Assembly: GCA_963717705.1 (NCBI GenBank)
Contig: CAVQWT010000002.1
Location: forward strand, 248,001 to 312,000
Origin: CAVQWT01 sp963717705
GTDB taxonomy: Bacteria > Pseudomonadota > Gammaproteobacteria > Burkholderiales > Casimicrobiaceae
DNA length: 64,000 bases
Direction of reading: 5' to 3'
Part shown: positions 43,883 to 53,650 of the stretch, in pieces
Layout of the letters: each line of letters starts with the position of its first letter
Position numbering within the stretch: position 1 is the first letter of the stretch
Notes under the pieces: model-generated
Databases searched by the model: none
Told to the model about the DNA's origin: nothing
Seen by the model: the letters and a program-made list of their open reading frames with translations, nothing else
Position numbers and translations under genes: made by a program

Positions 43883-45025
43883 ATGCGCGCCCTCGCCGAC
43901 CGGCTGCGCTGGCCCGCGTTGGTGCTCGCGCTCGCGACCGCACTTGCGCTGGCGGGCTGCGGTCCGGGCACCGACGCCGAAAAGGCCGACGCGGCGCAGA
44001 AGAAGGCGGCGGCGGGCGACGTGCCCGAGCTGCACCTCTACAACTGGAACAACTACCTCGCCGAGGAGACGGCCAAGCGGTTCGAGGAATCGTGCAAGTG
44101 CAAGCTGGTGCAGGACTACTACTCGGACAACGAGGAACTGCTGGCCAAGCTCGCCGCCGGCGCGACCGGCTACGACATCCTGGTGCCCACCGGCAACGCC
44201 GTCGAGACGCTGATCGCCCAGGGCGCGCTGCGCGAGCTCGACAAGTCGAGGATCCGCGGCCTCGAGAACGTCAAGCCCGAGTTCCTCGACCTCTTCTTCG
44301 ACAAGGGCAACCGCTACTCGGTGCCCTACGCGTACTCGGTCACGCTGCTCGGCTACAACGAGCAGAAGATGAAGGAGCTGGGCCTGCCGACCGACACGTG
44401 GGCGCTGATCTTCGAGCCGCGCTACCTGGAGAAGCTCAAGGGCAAGGTGACGGTGCTCGACAGCCAGCGCGAGCTCTTCGCCGCCGCGTTGATCTACCTC
44501 GGGCATTCCGCCAACGAGTCGGACCCGGAAAAGCTGAAGGAGGCGCGCGACCTGATCCTGCGCGCCAAGCCGTACTGGGCGGCGTTCAACGCGTCCTCGT
44601 ACATCAAGGAACTCACCATCGGCAACATCTGGGTCGCGCACGGCTACTCCAACGACATGTTCCAGGCGGCCGCCGACGCGAAGAAGGCGAACCGCCCGTT
44701 CACGATCGCGTCGACGACGCCGAAGGAAGGCGCGGTGCTCGCCGTCGACAGCATGGTGCTGCACCGGAGCGGCCCCGCGCCCGACCTCGCCTACCAGTTC
44801 ATCAACTTCATGCTCGAGGGGAAGAACTCCGCCGAGCTTTCGAACATGATCGGGTCCGGCAACGCCAACGCCGCGGCGATGCCATTCATCGACGACGACG
44901 TCAGGAACAACAAGGCGGTCTTCCCGGGTCCGGAGGGCATGAAGAAGCTGCAGATGCTGAAGGACTACGACCGCAAGGAGCGCCGGCTCCTGAACCGCAT
45001 GTGGACCGAGATCAAGGTCCGGTGA
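43883..45025 (+). CDS. potD: Polyamine-binding lipoprotein (PotD/PotF type)
   Basis: A 380-residue solute-binding protein. The lipobox LALAGC makes it a lipoprotein with an acylated cysteine at residue 23. The mature start ELHLYNWNNYLAEETAKRFEE is the PotD/PotF signature, and YDILVPTGNAVETLIAQGAL and YAYSVTLLGYN follow. It presents putrescine, spermidine or a related amine to PotABC. The specificity cannot be read from the sequence alone. Confidence 0.92.
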   Translation: MRALADRLRWPALVLALATALALAGCGPGTDAEKADAAQKKAAAGDVPELHLYNWNNYLAEETAKRFEESCKCKLVQDYYSDNEELLAKLAAGATGYDILVPTGNAVETLIAQGALRELDKSRIRGLENVKPEFLDLFFDKGNRYSVPYAYSVTLLGYNEQKMKELGLPTDTWALIFEPRYLEKLKGKVTVLDSQRELFAAALIYLGHSANESDPEKLKEARDLILRAKPYWAAFNASSYIKELTIGNIWVAHGYSNDMFQAAADAKKANRPFTIASTTPKEGAVLAVDSMVLHRSGPAPDLAYQFINFMLEGKNSAELSNMIGSGNANAAAMPFIDDDVRNNKAVFPGPEGMKKLQMLKDYDRKERRLLNRMWTEIKVR

Positions 45026-45065
45026 CGCCCGCCCGGCGCGCCGCCCCCGCCGCCACCCGCCACCG

Positions 45066-45680
45066 ATGAAGCATCCCACGGTCCGCGTCGAACGTCTCGC
45101 TCCGTCTCGCCGCGACGACTTCCTCGCGTTCTTCGACCACGAACGCGGGCAGGCCTTCGCCGACAACCCCGAGTGGGCGCGCTGCTACTGCCACTACTAC
45201 CACGTGCCGAAGGCGATGCCGTGGAAGGACTTCACGGCGCAGCGGAACCGGACGGCGATGGCCGCGCGCATCGACGCCGGCGAGGCGGAGGGCTTTCTCG
45301 CCTACGCCGGCGACGAGGTCGTCGGCTGGCTCAACGCCCAGCCCCGCCACAAGCTGCCGCACCTCTGCGCGCGGATCGGGATCGAGCCGCCGGCGCTGCC
45401 GGTGCCGGCGCACGAGGCCGCGGCGATCGTCTGCTTCGTCATCGCCCCCGCGTGGCGCCGCCGGGGCGTGGCCCGCGCGCTGCTCGACGGCGCGCTGGCG
45501 TCGTTCGACGCGCGCGGCATCCGCGTGGTCGACGCGTTCCCGTTCAATGCCGGCGACAGCCAGGACGCGACCGACCACTACCACGGCCCGGCGTCGCTGT
45601 TCGAGGCGGCCGGCTTCGTGCCGATCGGCGCGACCAAGGAAGTCTCCATCGTCCGCCGGACCGCCGCGCCGGCGGACTGA
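45066..45680 (+). CDS. GNAT-family N-acetyltransferase
   Basis: A 204-residue acetyltransferase. The Cys/His/Tyr-rich start RCYCHYYHVPKAMPWKDF is a feature of one GNAT subfamily, and the acetyl-CoA site is VIAPAWRRRGVARALLDGAL. The C-terminal YHGPASLFEAAGFVPIG completes the domain. The substrate is unknown. It follows potD by 40 bases and may be co-transcribed, but no functional link is evident. Confidence 0.85.
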   Translation: MKHPTVRVERLAPSRRDDFLAFFDHERGQAFADNPEWARCYCHYYHVPKAMPWKDFTAQRNRTAMAARIDAGEAEGFLAYAGDEVVGWLNAQPRHKLPHLCARIGIEPPALPVPAHEAAAIVCFVIAPAWRRRGVARALLDGALASFDARGIRVVDAFPFNAGDSQDATDHYHGPASLFEAAGFVPIGATKEVSIVRRTAAPAD

Positions 45681-45697
45681 CCGCGATCGACGCCCCG

Positions 45698-46798
45698 GTG
45701 CGAAGCCACCGCCCGCGCACGCTGCTGCCGCACTTCCTCGCGCTGATCTGCGCGCTGGCGCTGGCGTACGCGAGCCTGCAGCCCTTCGCGCCGTGGATCG
45801 CGCCGACCCCGGGCAGCCCGTTCTTCCTGTTCGCGCCGTGGCCGCCGCGATGGACGCGCTTCGACGTCGCGGCCAACGCCCTCGCGTACCTTCCCTTCGG
45901 CTTCTTCGTCGCGCTGATGCCGCGGCGGCGGCCCGCGGGCGCTCGGCTGTCGGTGGCGGTCGCGGCGGGCGCCGCGCTGGCGTTCGCCCTGGAGACGCTG
46001 CAGATGTTCGTTCCGCCGCGCGACGCGAACCTGATCGACCTCTTCGCCAACACCGCCGGTGCCGGGCTGGGCGGGCTCGCCGCGCTGCCTTTCGTCGGCG
46101 ACTCGCGGGCGCGCCGGGCGCTGGCGACGTGGCGCGAGCGCACCTTCGTCCACGGCGCGCTCGGCGACGTCGGGCTGGCGCTGATCACGGTGTGGCTGGT
46201 CGCGCAGGTGAACCCCGGGATCCCGCTGTTCGCGACCATGTACGACGCCGCCCCGCCGCTCGGGCCGGTGCTGCCGGGATTCACCGCGACCCCCGACGTG
46301 GCCGCGACGCTGGTCGAGGCCGCGCACAGCGCGTTCCAGCTGCTCGGCGTCGGCCTCGTCCTCGCCGTGCTGCTGCGCGATCGCCGCTTCGTCGGCGGCG
46401 CGGTGTTCGTACTGATCGGCGCGGCGCTGCTGGTGAAGGGCATGGCGGCGACGCTGCTGCTGAAGCCCGCGGCCTGGGAGGGCTGGCTGACGCCCGGCGT
46501 GTCGACGGGAGTCGCCCTCGGGGCGCTGGCGCTGACGGCCGCGATCTGGCTGCCGCGCCCGGTGCAGGTTGCGCTGGCCGCGATCGCGCTGCTGTCGTCG
46601 CTGCTGGTCACGCTGCTCGCGCCGGAACTGGTGCTCGCGCGCGCGCCGCTGACGCTGTTCAACTGGAATTACGGACACCTGCTCAACTTCAACGGCCTGA
46701 CGCGCTCGATCCTGCTCGCGTGGCCCGTCGCGGCGTCGATCTGGCTGTTCGCGCTGGCGGGGCGCCCCGCCTGGGGCGATCCCCGCGCTCGGCTATAA
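45698..46798 (+). CDS. VanZ-family membrane protein
   Basis: A 366-residue membrane protein with an N-terminal VanZ-like domain (YASLQPFAPW, DVAANALAYLPFGFFVALM, ALETLQMFVPPRDANLIDLFANTAGAGLGG, the usual family signature) and a C-terminal half with four or five more hydrophobic segments. VanZ proteins are linked to glycopeptide resistance in Gram-positives, but in proteobacteria their role is unknown. The start is uncertain: I use GTG 45698, 17 bases after the GNAT stop, without a clear ribosome site. Confidence 0.82.
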   Translation: MRSHRPRTLLPHFLALICALALAYASLQPFAPWIAPTPGSPFFLFAPWPPRWTRFDVAANALAYLPFGFFVALMPRRRPAGARLSVAVAAGAALAFALETLQMFVPPRDANLIDLFANTAGAGLGGLAALPFVGDSRARRALATWRERTFVHGALGDVGLALITVWLVAQVNPGIPLFATMYDAAPPLGPVLPGFTATPDVAATLVEAAHSAFQLLGVGLVLAVLLRDRRFVGGAVFVLIGAALLVKGMAATLLLKPAAWEGWLTPGVSTGVALGALALTAAIWLPRPVQVALAAIALLSSLLVTLLAPELVLARAPLTLFNWNYGHLLNFNGLTRSILLAWPVAASIWLFALAGRPAWGDPRARL

Positions 46799-46877
46799 TC
46801 GCTCGCTGCTTCCCCGGCCGCCGCGCGCGATGCGCCGCCGCACCGGGTCCCCTCCGCCACGCCCGCCGGACCCGCCG

Positions 46878-47186
46878 ATGAGCCACTACCAGCGCCACGT
46901 CTTCTTCTGCTGCAACCGGCGCGAGCCGCCGGAGGCCTGCTGCGCCGACCACGCCGCCGACGACATGCAGAAGTACGCGAAGGAGCGCGTCAAGGCGCTC
47001 GGCCTTTCCGGCAAGGGCAAGGTGCGGATGAACCGCGCCGGCTGCCTCGACCGCTGCGAGGAAGGCCCGGTGCTGGTCGTCTACCCCGAGGCGGTCTGGT
47101 ACACCTACGTCGACCGGAGCGACATCGACGAGATCATCGACCGGCACATCGTCGGCGGCGAGGTCGTCGAAAGGCTGAAGATTTGA
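46878..47186 (+). CDS. Thioredoxin-like 2Fe-2S ferredoxin
   Basis: A 102-residue protein of the (2Fe-2S) thioredoxin-like ferredoxin family. Likely cluster cysteines are in FFCCNRR (Cys11/12), ACCAD (Cys21/22) and AGCLDRC (Cys56, Cys60). The rest (VRMNRAGCLDRCEEGPVLVVYPEAVWYTYVD) matches the C-terminal part of the family. It is a soluble electron carrier whose partner is unknown. The downstream hydrolase begins at a TTG that overlaps its stop, a tight coupling. Confidence 0.9.
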   Translation: MSHYQRHVFFCCNRREPPEACCADHAADDMQKYAKERVKALGLSGKGKVRMNRAGCLDRCEEGPVLVVYPEAVWYTYVDRSDIDEIIDRHIVGGEVVERLKI

Positions 47187-47823
47187 CGCCGAAGACCACC
47201 GAGCGCTACACGATCCCCGGCCCCGCCGGCGCGCTCGAGGTCGTGCTGAACCTGCCGCCGGTCCCGCCGCGCGGGATCGCGCTGGTCGCGCATCCGCATC
47301 CGCTGCAGGGCGGCACGCTCGACAACAAGGTCGCGCAGACGCTGGCCAAGACTTTCTTCGCGCTGGGCTACGCCGCGGTGCGCTTCAACTTCCGCGGCGT
47401 CGGCGCATCCGACGGTGCGTTCGACGAGGGGCGCGGGGAGACCGACGACGCGCTGGCGGCGCTCGCCCACGCGCGGGCGCGACTCGGGCACGGCCACGGC
47501 CTGCCCGTCGCGCTGGCGGGCTTCTCGTTCGGCTCGTACGTGCAGACGCGAGTGCGCGAGGCCGTGGACGCCGAGCGGCTGGTGCTCGTCGGCCCGGCGG
47601 TCAACCGCTTCCCGGTCGCGACGGTTCCCGCCGACACCATCGTCGTCCACGGCGAGGAGGACGACGTCGTGCCGCTGGCCGACGTGCTGTCGTGGGCGCG
47701 CCCGCAGGAGCTGCCGGTGGTCGTCCTTCCGGGCTGCGGGCATTTCTTCCACGGCCGGCTCGCGCGCCTGCAGCAGATCGTCGCCGGCATGTGGCACGGC
47801 CCGGCGCCGGTGATCCCCGGGGC

Positions 47824-47827
<4 letters not shown>
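47183..47827 (+). CDS. Alpha/beta hydrolase (YfhR/DLH-like)
   Basis: A 214-residue alpha/beta hydrolase. Nucleophile elbow GFSFGS, oxyanion loop VAHPHPLQGGTLDNKVAQTL, Asp region VVHGEEDDVVPLADV and catalytic His in LPGCGHFFHGRL. This subfamily (HPHP loop) is widespread in proteobacteria and its substrate is unknown. The TTG start overlaps the ferredoxin stop and its own stop overlaps the next start as ATGA, so it belongs to a tightly packed operon of four or five genes. Confidence 0.87.
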
Positions 47828-48750
<923 letters not shown>

Positions 48751-48768
48751 ACCGCGGACCAGAACGCC

Positions 48769-49554
48769 ATGAACGCCCGCCACCTGCGCCCGCCCGAGTT
48801 CTCGCTGCGCTTCTTCCCCGTCTGGCGGCGCAACCTGCTGGTGTGGAAGAAGCTCGCGATCGCCAGCGTGCTCGGCAACATCGCCGATCCGCTGCTGTAC
48901 ATGGTCGCGCTGGGCTACGGCATCGGCGCCTTCGTCGGCGAGATCGGCGGCATGCCTTACATCGCGTTCATCGGCACCGGCATGGTCTGCCAGAGCGCGA
49001 TGTTCACGTCGAGCTTCGAGGCGATGTACTCGGCGTTCTCGCGGATGCAGATGCAGCGCACCTGGGAGGCCATCGTCAACGCGCCGGTCGCGCTGGACGA
49101 CGTCGTCGTCGCCGAATGGGTGTGGGCGGCGTCGAAGGCGGTCATCTCCACCACGGCGATCCTGCTGGTGCTGATGGCGCTGGGCTACGGCCGCACCCCG
49201 CTGGCGCTGTGGGTGCTGCCGGTCGGCTTCCTGGTCGGACTCGCGTTCGGCGCGTTCGGCCTGGTGATGACCGCGCTGGCGCCCGGCTACGATTTCTTCA
49301 CCTACTTCTTCACCCTGGTGCTGACGCCGATGCTGCTGCTGTCGGGCGTCTTCTTCCCGGTCGAGCAGATGCCCGCCGCGCTGCAGGCCGTGGCCGGCGT
49401 GCTGCCGCTGAAGCACGCGATCGACCTCGCCCGCCCGCTGATGACGGGCCGCGTGCCGACCGACATCGCGCTGCACGTCGCGGTGCTGCTGGCGTACGCG
49501 GCCGTCGCGTTCCAGATCGCGCTGGTGCTCACGCGCCGGCGGCTCGCGCGATGA
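48769..49554 (+). CDS. ABC-2 type permease, NodJ-like
   Basis: A 261-residue membrane protein of the ABC-2 family with six hydrophobic segments. Motifs include WRRNLLVWKKLAIASVLGNIADPLLYMVALG, YIAFIGTGMVCQSAMFTSSFE and FFTLVLTPMLLLSGVFFPVEQMP, the typical NodJ loop. It forms the export channel with the upstream ATPase. Its stop overlaps the methyltransferase start as ATGA. Confidence 0.87.
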   Translation: MNARHLRPPEFSLRFFPVWRRNLLVWKKLAIASVLGNIADPLLYMVALGYGIGAFVGEIGGMPYIAFIGTGMVCQSAMFTSSFEAMYSAFSRMQMQRTWEAIVNAPVALDDVVVAEWVWAASKAVISTTAILLVLMALGYGRTPLALWVLPVGFLVGLAFGAFGLVMTALAPGYDFFTYFFTLVLTPMLLLSGVFFPVEQMPAALQAVAGVLPLKHAIDLARPLMTGRVPTDIALHVAVLLAYAAVAFQIALVLTRRRLAR

Positions 49555-51029
49555 GCCGCCCGGCCGGCAGGTCCGCACCGACGGGGGCGGCCGACCTCGC
49601 GGCGACGCAGTCGTTCTTCGCGCCGTGCCCGCGCGGGCTCGAGGCGCCGCTCGCCGCCGAGCTGACCGCGCTGGGCGCCACCTACATCGGCCCCGTCGAC
49701 GGCGGCGTCGCCTTCGCCGGTCCGCTCGAGCTCGCGTACCGCGCGAACCTCGAGTCGCGGCTCGCGAGCCGCGTGCTGTGGCGCGTCGCGCACGGCGGCT
49801 ACCGCAGCGAGGACGACCTCTACGCGCTGGTGCTGCGCCAGGACTGGCCGCGCCACTTCCGCAACGACCGCACGATCCGCGTCGACGTCGCGGCGACGCG
49901 CTCGCCGCTGACCAGCCTCGAGTTCGCGACGCTGAAGATCAAGGACGCCGTCTGCGACCGCTTCCGCGCCGACACCGGCGCGCGGCCGTCGGTCGACAAG
50001 GAGCACGCGGACGTCCGCGTCCACGCCTACCTGACGGAACGCGAGGCGACGCTGTACCTCGACACCTCGGGCGAGCCGCTGTTCAAGCGCGGCTGGCGGC
50101 GCGACGCCGACGCGGCGCCGCTGCGCGAGAACCTCGCCGCCGGCGTCCTCGCGCTCGCCGGCTGGACGCCGGAAACGCCGCTGCTCGACCCGATGTGCGG
50201 CGGCGGCACGATCCCGATCGAGGCGGCGATGATCGCCGCCGACGTAGCACCCGGCCTGCACCGCAGCTTCGGCTTCCAGAAGCTCGCGTGGTTCGACGGG
50301 CCCGCCTGGCAGCGGCTGAAGCAGAAGGCGCGCGACCGCGCGCGGCCGGCGCCGTCGAAGGTGCTGATCGCCGCCAGCGACGTCGACCCGCGCGCCGTCG
50401 CGAACGCCCGCTCGAACGCGGCGGCGGCCGGCGTCGAAGGCTGGATCGACTTCGGCGTCGCCGACGCGCTGGCGCGGCCGGCGCCGTGGCCGTCGGGCCT
50501 GCTCGTCGCCAATCCGCCGTACGGCGTGCGGCTGGAGAACGAGGACGCGCTCGCGGCGCTGTATCCGCAGCTCGGCGATGCGCTGAAGGCGCGCTACGCC
50601 GGCTGGACCGCGTGCTTCCTCACCGGCGACCTGCGGCTCGCCAGGCTGATCGGCCTCAAGCCGTCGCGCCGCACGCCGCTGTGGAACGGCGCGATCGAGT
50701 GCCGGCTGTTCCGCTTCGACATCGTCGCCGGGACGGCCGGGGCGCGAGCCGCGCGCGTAGCCGGGTCCGGCACGGCAGCGCGGCGTCGCGGCGCCGGCGC
50801 GTCGCCCAGGAAAAAGCCCCGCCGAAGCGGGGCTCTTCGTCCTGCGACCGCGGGTCAGGGCTTGACCGTCTCGCCCTTGGCCTGGATCTCGACGCGGCGA
50901 TGCGGCTGCAGGCAGGCGATCTTCTCCTTCAGATTCTTCTGCTCGCACACCACGCCCGGCACCAGCTGCTTCTCGCCCAGGCCCAGCGCCTCGATCTTGT
51001 CCTTCGCCACACCCTTGCTGACCAGGTAG
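49551..51029 (+). CDS. THUMP-domain RNA methyltransferase, RlmL-like, with run-on C-terminus
   Basis: SAM-dependent 23S rRNA methyltransferase of the YcbY/RlmL N-terminal type. The THUMP region (FFAPCPRGLEAPLAAELTALGA) is followed by a methyltransferase core with LLDPMCGGGTIPIEAAMIAADVAP, ASDVDPRAVANARSNA and NPPYGVRLEN. Family members end near ECRLFRFDIVAG (about 50735, 395 residues). Here the frame continues another 97 residues, through the terminator of the convergent mtrB gene and into that gene. A TAG in another frame at 50758-50760 suggests that a one-base indel removed the real stop. The true product therefore probably ends at about 50760. Confidence 0.85.
   Translation: MSRPAGRSAPTGAADLAATQSFFAPCPRGLEAPLAAELTALGATYIGPVDGGVAFAGPLELAYRANLESRLASRVLWRVAHGGYRSEDDLYALVLRQDWPRHFRNDRTIRVDVAATRSPLTSLEFATLKIKDAVCDRFRADTGARPSVDKEHADVRVHAYLTEREATLYLDTSGEPLFKRGWRRDADAAPLRENLAAGVLALAGWTPETPLLDPMCGGGTIPIEAAMIAADVAPGLHRSFGFQKLAWFDGPAWQRLKQKARDRARPAPSKVLIAASDVDPRAVANARSNAAAAGVEGWIDFGVADALARPAPWPSGLLVANPPYGVRLENEDALAALYPQLGDALKARYAGWTACFLTGDLRLARLIGLKPSRRTPLWNGAIECRLFRFDIVAGTAGARAARVAGSGTAARRRGAGASPRKKPRRSGALRPATAGQGLTVSPLAWISTRRCGCRQAIFSFRFFCSHTTPGTSCFSPRPSASILSFATPLLTR
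50811..50834 (-). terminator. Intrinsic terminator of the mtrAB operon
   Basis: On the minus strand AGCCCCGC, loop TTCG, GCGGGGCT is followed by TTTT, i.e. a perfect 8-bp stem with the stable tetraloop and a T-tract. It lies 21 bases after the mtrB stop. No T-tract follows on the plus strand, so it serves the leftward transcript only. Confidence 0.9.
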
Positions 51030-53635
51030 TTGCGCACGGATTCGGCGCGGCGCTCCGACAGCCCCTGGTTGTACTTCTCGGTCCCGATCGGATCGGTGTG
51101 ACCGGTGACCAGGACGACCTCGAGCTTGTTGATCTGCGCCAGCTTGCCGACCACCTGGCTGTCGATCGCCGCCATCCCTTCGGGCCGCAGCACCGCCTTG
51201 TCGAAGTCGAACAGCACCTTCGAGTCCAGCGTGATCTTCTGCACCGTCGGCGCGGGCGCCGGAGCGGGCGCGGGTGCCGGCGGGGGCGGCGGCGGCGCGG
51301 GCCGCGCCACCGGAGCCGGGGCCGGAGCCTGCGCCAGCCGCGCAGGGGTCTGCGGCGTGTCGAAGCTGTACTTGGCCGTGATGAAGAAGATGTTGTTGGT
51401 GTAGCTGGGGTTGGTGAACGCGCCGCTGTTCCAGGTGTTGTTCGTCCCGCCCAGGTTCTGGTAGTACGGGTAGAAGCTGGCGTACCCGCGCATCTGGTCG
51501 TCTTCGTAGTCGTACTTTTCGTACCAGTAGCCGGCCGTGGCGCTCCAGTTCCTGTTGATCCGGTACTCGGCCTTGATCTGGTAGCGATCGGTCCTGGTGT
51601 TGTCGGTGATGTAGTTGACCAGCGGGCCGCCATTGAAGCCGCCGGCACCGGCATAGCTGCCCGACCAGAAGTCGACGCCGCCGTTGGTTTCGGACCAGCT
51701 GGCCGAGGCGGTCAGCTTCAGCTTGTCGGTCGCCATCCAGTCGGCCAGCAGCGCGAACAGCCAGCTCTCCTGGGTGTTCTTGGTGCCCCAGTCGAACGTC
51801 GTCGCCGTCTGCGGTCCGCCCGGGAGCGGGCTCTGGCCGCTGGCGATGTTGCGGTAGGCCTGGTTGAATTCGACCTCGCCCCAGTTGGCGATGCCGGTCA
51901 GCAGGAACTTGTTCGCGTTCCCGTAGGTGACGGTCAGGTCGTACTGCTGGCTGGTGTCGTCGTTGCGGCCGTAGTAGAAGTCCTTGTAGTCGGTCTTCCG
52001 CCACGTCGCCCCGACGCCGACGGTGAGCAGCGCCATCGGGTTCCAGTCGACATTGAACTTGACCATGTTCTGGTCGAAGTTGCCGACGTCGTAGGCCCGG
52101 AAGTAGTACGGAACCGTCGTCGGCTGCACGTTGGAAGCGTTGTTCGTGTAGCTCGGGTTGAGCTCCGAGTCGCGCTGCAGGAACTGGTACTTCAGGCGGC
52201 CCGTCAGCGTGTCGCCCATGCTGGCGCGCCATTCGGCCCAGATCCGCATGTCGTCGGTCTTCGGCGCCGGCTCGAGGTTGCGGTCGGTGTAGACGAAGTT
52301 GATGCCGCCGAAGAGCTTGCCGTATCGGCCGATGCCGTAGTTGGCGTCGAGGCCGTACTCGTTCTTCGTGTACTCGAAGGGCTCGGGGGCCTCGAATGCC
52401 GCCATGCAGAACCGCGTCGCGTTGCTGGTGCACGGCGCGGCCGTCGACGGCAGCGCGCCCGCCGCATAGTTGATCTGCGTCGAGTCGTTCTGCTTGTCGT
52501 AGTACTCGTAATAGAGCCGCGTGCTCAGGCCCGCCATCGGCGTCGACTGCAGCGAGAACGTCGCCGTCGTCGTCTTGTGCTCGCCGTAGAACGTCGACGA
52601 GCTCGGGGCGGTGACCAGGTAGCCGACGCCGGCGGGGATGCCGGAAGGCGCCTGCGTCGCCGTGCTGGTCGGCTTGAGGCCGGCGCTCTCGACGGCGAAG
52701 TCGCTGGTCAGCTTGCTCTGCGTCAGGCGCACCAGCACCGTCGAGTCGAGCCACAGGTCGCGCATCGCGAAATTGAGGCTCCACTTCTGCAGCTCGTTGT
52801 CCTGCGGCTGCAGCGACGTGTCGAGCGCGCTGCGCATGTAGAAGTTGCCCCACTGCGCGGTGTCGCCCGAGTTGCTGCTGAACTTGCTGTCGAGGAAGGC
52901 GAGCTTGACGTTCCAGTTCTTGCCCTTGTAGCCGCCTTCGAGCACCGAGTTCTTGGTCGTGTAGTCGGTCGGCAGGCCGAACTCGATCAGCCCGTTGCCG
53001 GAGCCGGTGCCGAGTTGGCCGCTCGACGGCCGGATGCCCGTCGTCTGCACCTCGTTGTAGTCGACGCGGAAGAAGAACGGCGACTTCGCGTTGACCTCGA
53101 CGTTGCCGCCGATGGTGTTCCGCTGCAGGCCGTACTCGAAGTTGTTCCACGTCGCCGGGTTCGTCGCCGGCGGATACGCGCCGGCCGGCGCGGGCTGCAG
53201 CGAGCTGCCGGGCCAGTTGAGCGGCGTCAGCGCGTTGAACGACAGGTTGTGCGGCATGCGGTCGCTGTAGAACTGGACCTTGAACACGTCGTAGCCGCCG
53301 CCGCGCGCAAAGATGTACTGGTCGTCGCGGCCGAGGTTCTCGCCGAACAGGCTCATGTAGTAGGCGCGGTTGCTGCCGCGGACGTCGATGACGCCGATGA
53401 CGCCGCTGGACGGATCCTGGTACTCCTGCGCCTTGGCGCTGTCCTCGGGGCCGGTGAACGGCGTCAGCGTCGTCGCGGAGGTGCCGCGGGCGCCGTTGCG
53501 GGTCCCGCCGTCGATGTTGGTGCCTCGGCCGCCGAGCTCCAGGTTGCCCGACCAGTTGAAATTGTCGTCAGCCCATGCGGTGCCTTCCGCGAAGAGGCCG
53601 GCCACGAGAATGGCAATCAGCTTCTTGTTTCTCAT
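50855..53635 (-). CDS. MtrB/PioB-type outer-membrane barrel fused to an OmpA domain
   Basis: A 926-residue outer-membrane protein. After a signal peptide (MRNKKLIAILVAGLFAEGTA, cleavage near AWA) it has about 750 residues of alternating, Tyr/Trp-rich beta strands like MtrB/PioB/MtoB, the barrels that sheath decaheme cytochromes (segments such as YYFRAYDVGNFDQNMVKFNV and the terminal IFFITAKYSF). A Pro/Ala linker of about 30 residues follows, then an OmpA domain (about 797-926) with ITLDSKVLFDFDKA, TGHTDPIG and NQGLSERRAESVRNYL, the peptidoglycan-binding motif. Family members I know end at the barrel, so the fusion is unusual. The decaheme gene is 15 bases upstream, giving an electron conduit tethered to the cell wall. 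Confidence 0.85.
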   Translation of the reverse strand: MRNKKLIAILVAGLFAEGTAWADDNFNWSGNLELGGRGTNIDGGTRNGARGTSATTLTPFTGPEDSAKAQEYQDPSSGVIGVIDVRGSNRAYYMSLFGENLGRDDQYIFARGGGYDVFKVQFYSDRMPHNLSFNALTPLNWPGSSLQPAPAGAYPPATNPATWNNFEYGLQRNTIGGNVEVNAKSPFFFRVDYNEVQTTGIRPSSGQLGTGSGNGLIEFGLPTDYTTKNSVLEGGYKGKNWNVKLAFLDSKFSSNSGDTAQWGNFYMRSALDTSLQPQDNELQKWSLNFAMRDLWLDSTVLVRLTQSKLTSDFAVESAGLKPTSTATQAPSGIPAGVGYLVTAPSSSTFYGEHKTTTATFSLQSTPMAGLSTRLYYEYYDKQNDSTQINYAAGALPSTAAPCTSNATRFCMAAFEAPEPFEYTKNEYGLDANYGIGRYGKLFGGINFVYTDRNLEPAPKTDDMRIWAEWRASMGDTLTGRLKYQFLQRDSELNPSYTNNASNVQPTTVPYYFRAYDVGNFDQNMVKFNVDWNPMALLTVGVGATWRKTDYKDFYYGRNDDTSQQYDLTVTYGNANKFLLTGIANWGEVEFNQAYRNIASGQSPLPGGPQTATTFDWGTKNTQESWLFALLADWMATDKLKLTASASWSETNGGVDFWSGSYAGAGGFNGGPLVNYITDNTRTDRYQIKAEYRINRNWSATAGYWYEKYDYEDDQMRGYASFYPYYQNLGGTNNTWNSGAFTNPSYTNNIFFITAKYSFDTPQTPARLAQAPAPAPVARPAPPPPPPAPAPAPAPAPTVQKITLDSKVLFDFDKAVLRPEGMAAIDSQVVGKLAQINKLEVVLVTGHTDPIGTEKYNQGLSERRAESVRNYLVSKGVAKDKIEALGLGEKQLVPGVVCEQKNLKEKIACLQPHRRVEIQAKGETVKP

Positions 53636-53650
53636 GATGGTTCCCTTATC

